Assembly (NCBI GenBank): GCA_045588185.1
Contig: JAZNDR010000071.1
Location: forward strand, 1 to 25,080
Direction of reading: 5' to 3'
Length of the DNA: 25,080 bases
Source of the DNA: Scatosoma sp045588185
Lineage (GTDB): Bacteria; Bacillota; Clostridia; Christensenellales; Borkfalkiaceae
The notes beneath the pieces were generated by a model. The model was given only the letters and a program-made list of their open reading frames with translations. It had not been told where the DNA came from and did no database searches. Shown here in pieces: positions 22,340 through 25,080 of the stretch. Made by a program: the position numbers and the translations under genes. The stretch's first letter is position 1. Each line of letters opens with the position of its first letter.

Positions 22340-22368
22340 CGTATATACGCACGCGCACACGCGCGCAT
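22340..22368. other. 29-bp perfectly alternating pyrimidine-purine tract in the rpsM leader
   Basis: From 22340 to 22368 every base alternates Y-R, mostly CG, CA/TG and TA steps. Such tracts can adopt left-handed DNA under negative supercoiling. It sits in the transcribed leader between the internal promoter and rpsM. The remainder of 22204-22546 holds the promoter and a hairpin near 22397-22419 (TTCCGTAA with TTACGGGAA), and no gene. Confidence 0.7.
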
Positions 22369-22486
22369 TTACACGCGACAAAACTGGATTCCCGTAATTA
22401 CTTTACGGAAATTCAGCCTGCTCACGATATTTTTTTCGGGAAATTACCATATTTCATTCGACTTCCCCAAATTACGGCATGATATG

Positions 22487-22516
22487 ATTATATCATATTC
22501 CGTCAAGGTCTGTCAA
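22487..22516 (-). promoter_or_regulatory. Internal promoter for rpsM-rpsK-rpsD-rpoA-rplQ
   Basis: Minus strand TTGACA (22511-22516), 18-base spacer, TATAAT (22487-22492). The start near 22480 gives a leader of about 275 bases before rpsM. It lets the alpha operon genes be expressed apart from the secY-adk-map-infA-rpmJ genes upstream. Confidence 0.8.
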
Positions 22517-22546
22517 CCATTTTATGGTAATATTCCGTAAAAATTT

Positions 22547-22663
22547 TTAGCCCTGTCTTTGCTTGTGGCTCTTGCTCTTGGAGCAGATCACCATTACTCT
22601 GCCGTTTCTTTTGATAACTTTGCACTTATCGCACATAGGTTTTACAGAAGGTCTAACTTTCAT
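22547..22663 (-). CDS. rpmJ: 50S ribosomal protein L36
   Basis: 38 aa, ATG 22663 to TAA 22547. Begins MKVRPSVKPMCDKCKVIKRN and ends SHKQRQG. Zinc ribbon residues C11, C14, C27 and H33 are all present (zinc-binding C+ form). One residue longer than the common 37-aa form. TCTCC complement (GGAGA) upstream on minus is the ribosome binding site. It lies between infA and rpsM, its usual neighbours. Confidence 0.95.
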   Translation of the reverse strand: MKVRPSVKPMCDKCKVIKRNGRVMVICSKSKSHKQRQG

Positions 22664-22703
22664 AATATTTTCTCCTTGTTAATTAAACTTTTCCGTCGCT
22701 TGA

Positions 22704-22925
22704 TTACGACTTGCTACGCCACGTGATTCTGCCTTTCGTCAAATCGTACGGGCTCATTTCCAACTTTACCGTATCCCCTTCGATGATTCTGATATAATTC
22801 ATACGAAGCTTACCGGAAATATACGCCGTGATTATGTGACCGTTGGAAAGCTGCACTCTGAACGTTGCGTTCGGCAACGCCTCGACTACTTTACCTTCCG
22901 CCTCGATTACGTCGTCTTTGGACAC
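22704..22925 (-). CDS. infA: Translation initiation factor IF-1
   Basis: 73 aa OB-fold protein: MSKDDVIEAEGKVVEALPNA, then HIITAYISGKLRMNYIRI and a C-terminal LTKGRITWRSKS. Binds the ribosomal A site during initiation. The start codon is GTG (22923-22925) with GGAGGAG seven bases upstream. Forms map-infA-rpmJ with its neighbours. Confidence 0.96.
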   Translation of the reverse strand: MSKDDVIEAEGKVVEALPNATFRVQLSNGHIITAYISGKLRMNYIRIIEGDTVKLEMSPYDLTKGRITWRSKS

Positions 22926-22978
22926 AGGATTCTCCTCCGAATTTTTTGTTTCGGGCTTTTGCCCGTCGCTTTTTATTT

Positions 22979-23725
22979 TTACAGCGTGAGTATCTCCACG
23001 CCGTCCTCGCGCACCACTACCGTGTTTTCGTAATGCGCCGCGGGACTCCCGTCAACCGTGACCGCGCCCCACCCGTCATTCAACAGGCGTACCCGCCAGT
23101 TGCCGAGTGAAATCATCGGTTCGATACAAAGTACCGTACCCGCTTTTAAACGCACACCCGTTCCTTTCCTGCCGTAGTTGGGTACGGACGGGTCTTCGTG
23201 CATTTCCCTGCCGATACCGTGTCCCGTATACGAACGGATCACACCGTATCCGAAGGATTCCGCATACTGCTGTACGCGATAACCGATATCGAATAAAGGA
23301 GTTCCGGCTTTTAAGCCCTCGATTCCCTTAAAGAAACATTCTTCCGTTACTTTCACGAGCTTTTCCGTTTCGGGCGTTACCTTGCCGATACAAAAGGTTC
23401 GGCACGCGTCGCCGTGATAACCGTTTTTATCCGCTACCACGTCCACGCTCACGATATCGCCTTCCTTTAAAAGCGTACGCGAATCGGGGATTCCGTGCAC
23501 GACCGTTTCGTTCACCGAAACGCAAGCCGACGCGGGAAAACCGCCGTAACCGAGACAGGACGGGTTTGCGCCCGACGCGCGGATATACCGTTCCACCAGC
23601 TCGTCAACCTCTTTGGTGCTCATACCCGCACAAATTTTCGCCCCGACGAACGCAAGCGTATCTTTTACAATCTTGCACGGTTCGCGCAGTAATTCTATCT
23701 CTTTTTCGCTTTTAACGTGAATCAT
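22979..23725 (-). CDS. map: Methionine aminopeptidase, type I
   Basis: 248 aa. Removes N-terminal Met from new proteins in the cytoplasm. Metal ligands and catalytic residues are visible in order: His in NETVVHGIPD, Asp in VSVDVVADKNGYHGDACRTF (two Asp), His in YTGHGIGREMHEDP, Glu in CIEPM and Glu in AAHYENTVVV. No N-terminal zinc-finger extension, so class Ia. Nine bases after adk; a CGGGC/GCCCG hairpin separates it from infA. Confidence 0.96.
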   Translation of the reverse strand: MIHVKSEKEIELLREPCKIVKDTLAFVGAKICAGMSTKEVDELVERYIRASGANPSCLGYGGFPASACVSVNETVVHGIPDSRTLLKEGDIVSVDVVADKNGYHGDACRTFCIGKVTPETEKLVKVTEECFFKGIEGLKAGTPLFDIGYRVQQYAESFGYGVIRSYTGHGIGREMHEDPSVPNYGRKGTGVRLKAGTVLCIEPMISLGNWRVRLLNDGWGAVTVDGSPAAHYENTVVVREDGVEILTL

Positions 23726-23734
23726 ATCTCTTCT

Positions 23735-24361
23735 TTAAAGCTCTTTCAGCTTTTCCGAAACTTTTTCAAAAACGTATTCGGGCGTCGTGCTTCCGTCTAC
23801 GTCGAAAATAAGTCCCTTTTCCGTATAATACTGAATCAGGGGAGCGGTCTGTGCGTTGTACACGTCCAGACGGCTCTGCACCGTTTCGGGATTGTCGTCC
23901 TTTCTTTGATACAGCTCGCCGCCGCATCTCGAACAGGTTTTTGCGTCGCCGATGCGCGAAATATGATAGCTTTCGCCACAATCCTTGCAAACGCGTCTGC
24001 CGCAAAGTCTGCCCATCAGCAGGGAAAAGTCTACGTCGATATTGATAACGAGGTCAATCTTCGTAATCTTATCAAGTTCTTCCGCCTGCGCGTTGGTACG
24101 GGGGAAGCCGTCCAGCATATAGCCGTTCTTGCAATCCTCTCTCGCAATGCGTTCTTCAACGATTTTGCAGGTTACTTCGTCGGGCACGAGCTGACCTTTG
24201 TCGATATACGACTTTGCCAACAGCCCGATCGGCGTTTGGTTTTTAATGTTCTCTCTAAAAATGTCGCCCGTCGAAATGTGGGGTAATTTGAATTCGTCGG
24301 AAATCTTCGAAGCCAAAGTACCTTTGCCTGCTCCGGGGGCGCCCAGCAAAATAATATTCAT
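23735..24361 (-). CDS. adk: Adenylate kinase
   Basis: 208 aa. Interconverts ATP + AMP and 2 ADP. P-loop GAPGAGKGT at 7-15, AMP-binding region with STGDIFRENI, and DGFPRTNAQAEEL. The LID carries a zinc-type tetra-Cys set, C125-x2-C128 and C143-x2-C146, typical of Gram-positive enzymes. AAGGAGA before ATG 24361. Between secY and map as in other Gram-positives. Confidence 0.97.
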   Translation of the reverse strand: MNIILLGAPGAGKGTLASKISDEFKLPHISTGDIFRENIKNQTPIGLLAKSYIDKGQLVPDEVTCKIVEERIAREDCKNGYMLDGFPRTNAQAEELDKITKIDLVINIDVDFSLLMGRLCGRRVCKDCGESYHISRIGDAKTCSRCGGELYQRKDDNPETVQSRLDVYNAQTAPLIQYYTEKGLIFDVDGSTTPEYVFEKVSEKLKEL

Positions 24362-24440
24362 TGTCTGTCTCCTTATACTGAAAAATTACGGTATGTAACG
24401 GCTCGAATGCCTATGGCACGCGCGCCGTCGGTTTCATACG

Positions 24441-24465
24441 GCGTTCCGCGGGTTAAGCGGAACGC
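24441..24465. repeat. 9-bp perfect GC-rich hairpin between secY and adk
   Basis: GCGTTCCGC (24441-24449) and GCGGAACGC (24457-24465) with a seven-base loop, 13 bases after the secY stop. No T-run follows on minus, so it is probably an mRNA-processing or stability element; on plus it is followed by GCGCAATTTTT. Confidence 0.6.
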
Positions 24466-24477
24466 GCGCAATTTTTC

Positions 24478-25080
24478 TTATTTAAGGAAACCCTTGTAAT
24501 TTTTCATCATCATCTGCGCTTGCAGTTGTTTCTCAAATTCCATTGCTACCGAAACGATAATCAGAATACCCGTCGTCGAGAAGACGTTGACGAGGTCGAG
24601 GTTTGCCCAAGCAAACGCAACGGAAGGAATAAACGCGATAAGCGAGAGATAGATAGCGCCAAACAGCGTGATACGGTTGGAAATCTTTTTCAAGTAGTTT
24701 TCCGTCGCCTTACCGGGACGAATACCTTGAATAAACCCGCCGTTTTGCTGAATGTTTTTCGAAACGTCTTCAGGGTTGAACTGCATTTGCGCGTAGAAGA
24801 ACGAGAACGCAAAAATCAAAATGCAAAGTACGAACGCGTAGATAATTCTACCGCCTGCGATCGTCGAGTTACCGCTCATCCACTTCGTCCACCATTGGTC
24901 AAACCCAGAGCCGGGCCAGAACATGCTGGAAATCATTTGAGGGAAGCTCAAGATCGAGAAGGAGAAGATCAAGGGCATAACGCCACCGCCCGAAATTCTG
25001 ATAGGAATGGACGAAGACTGCCCGCCGTACATCTTTCTGCCTTTGATTTGTTTTGCATACTGCACGTTAATCTTTCTTTC
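24478..25080 (-). CDS. secY: Protein translocase subunit SecY, partial (N-terminus beyond window)
   Basis: The last 200 residues of SecY; the frame is open to the window edge (ERKINVQYAKQIKGRK), so the true start lies outside. Visible are the segment INVQYAKQIKGRKMYGGQ, IPIRISGGGVMPLIFS, QFNPEDVSKNIQQNGGFIQG and GIRPGKATENYLKKISNRIT, plus several membrane helices. Cytoplasmic loop C5 (around KGRKMYGG and the NPEDVS/GIRPG region) contacts SecA and ribosomes. SecY forms the protein-conducting channel with SecE and SecG. Confidence 0.96.
   Translation of the reverse strand, partial: ERKINVQYAKQIKGRKMYGGQSSSIPIRISGGGVMPLIFSFSILSFPQMISSMFWPGSGFDQWWTKWMSGNSTIAGGRIIYAFVLCILIFAFSFFYAQMQFNPEDVSKNIQQNGGFIQGIRPGKATENYLKKISNRITLFGAIYLSLIAFIPSVAFAWANLDLVNVFSTTGILIIVSVAMEFEKQLQAQMMMKNYKGFLK

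Overview
The window reads as chromosomal DNA from an uncultured, AT-rich, low-GC Gram-positive bacterium, most likely a gut-type Clostridia (Bacillota). The grounds are a Gram-positive order of the alpha/spc operon tail (secY-adk-map-infA-rpmJ-rpsM-rpsK-rpsD-rpoA-rplQ), CCA-encoding tRNA genes, zinc-ribbon S4 and L36 proteins, strong GGAGG ribosome binding sites and a single-chain Fe-S serine dehydratase. A finer placement is not possible from sequence reading alone.

Layout. (1) 1-8206, minus strand: a surface-glycan cluster that reads leftwards. It holds a PglD-like acetyltransferase, a PglC-like phosphoglycosyl transferase, an HpcH/HpaI aldolase, four complete or partial glycosyltransferases, a malate/L-lactate dehydrogenase-family oxidoreductase, a frameshifted GT2 and a GT14 'branch' enzyme cut by the window edge. 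Genes touch or are a few bases apart, so this is one operon. (2) 8226-10966, minus: a dead DEAH-type helicase with seven helicase-associated repeats, broken by two in-frame stops and a one-base deletion. It sits behind a perfect-consensus promoter and runs straight into the glycan operon. (3) 11000-17076: an accessory island with a tyrosine recombinase, a sigma-region-4-like regulator and two small unknown genes on plus, an Abi_2/AbiF-type HEPN gene on minus, two tandem structured RNAs upstream of it, two small unknown minus ORFs (one frameshifted), and an IS3-type transposase. (4) 17077-17805: a minus-strand tRNA operon Asp-Phe-Thr-Tyr with its own promoter and terminator, plus a 70-bp duplication that includes the tRNA-Phe 3' end. 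(5) 17934-19124: L-serine dehydratase with its own promoter. (6) 19237-25080: ribosomal/RNA-polymerase alpha operon, higher in GC than the rest, with an internal promoter before rpsM and a terminator after rplQ.

The most interesting part is the AbiF-like locus at 13918-15157. Two adjacent RNA elements share an identical layout (10-nt conserved start, 18-nt hairpin with a GNRA loop, CUGC linker, 26-nt hairpin) although their stem sequences differ. The changes are compensatory, and the G-U pairs only work on the minus strand, the strand of the HEPN gene. I read this as a HEPN toxin plus RNA-antitoxin (or RNA-guided) defence module with a duplicated RNA. Three single-base homopolymer indels (in a GT2, the helicase and an unknown gene upstream of the RNAs) mean either active gene decay or phase variation, or uncorrected assembly errors; read data would settle this.
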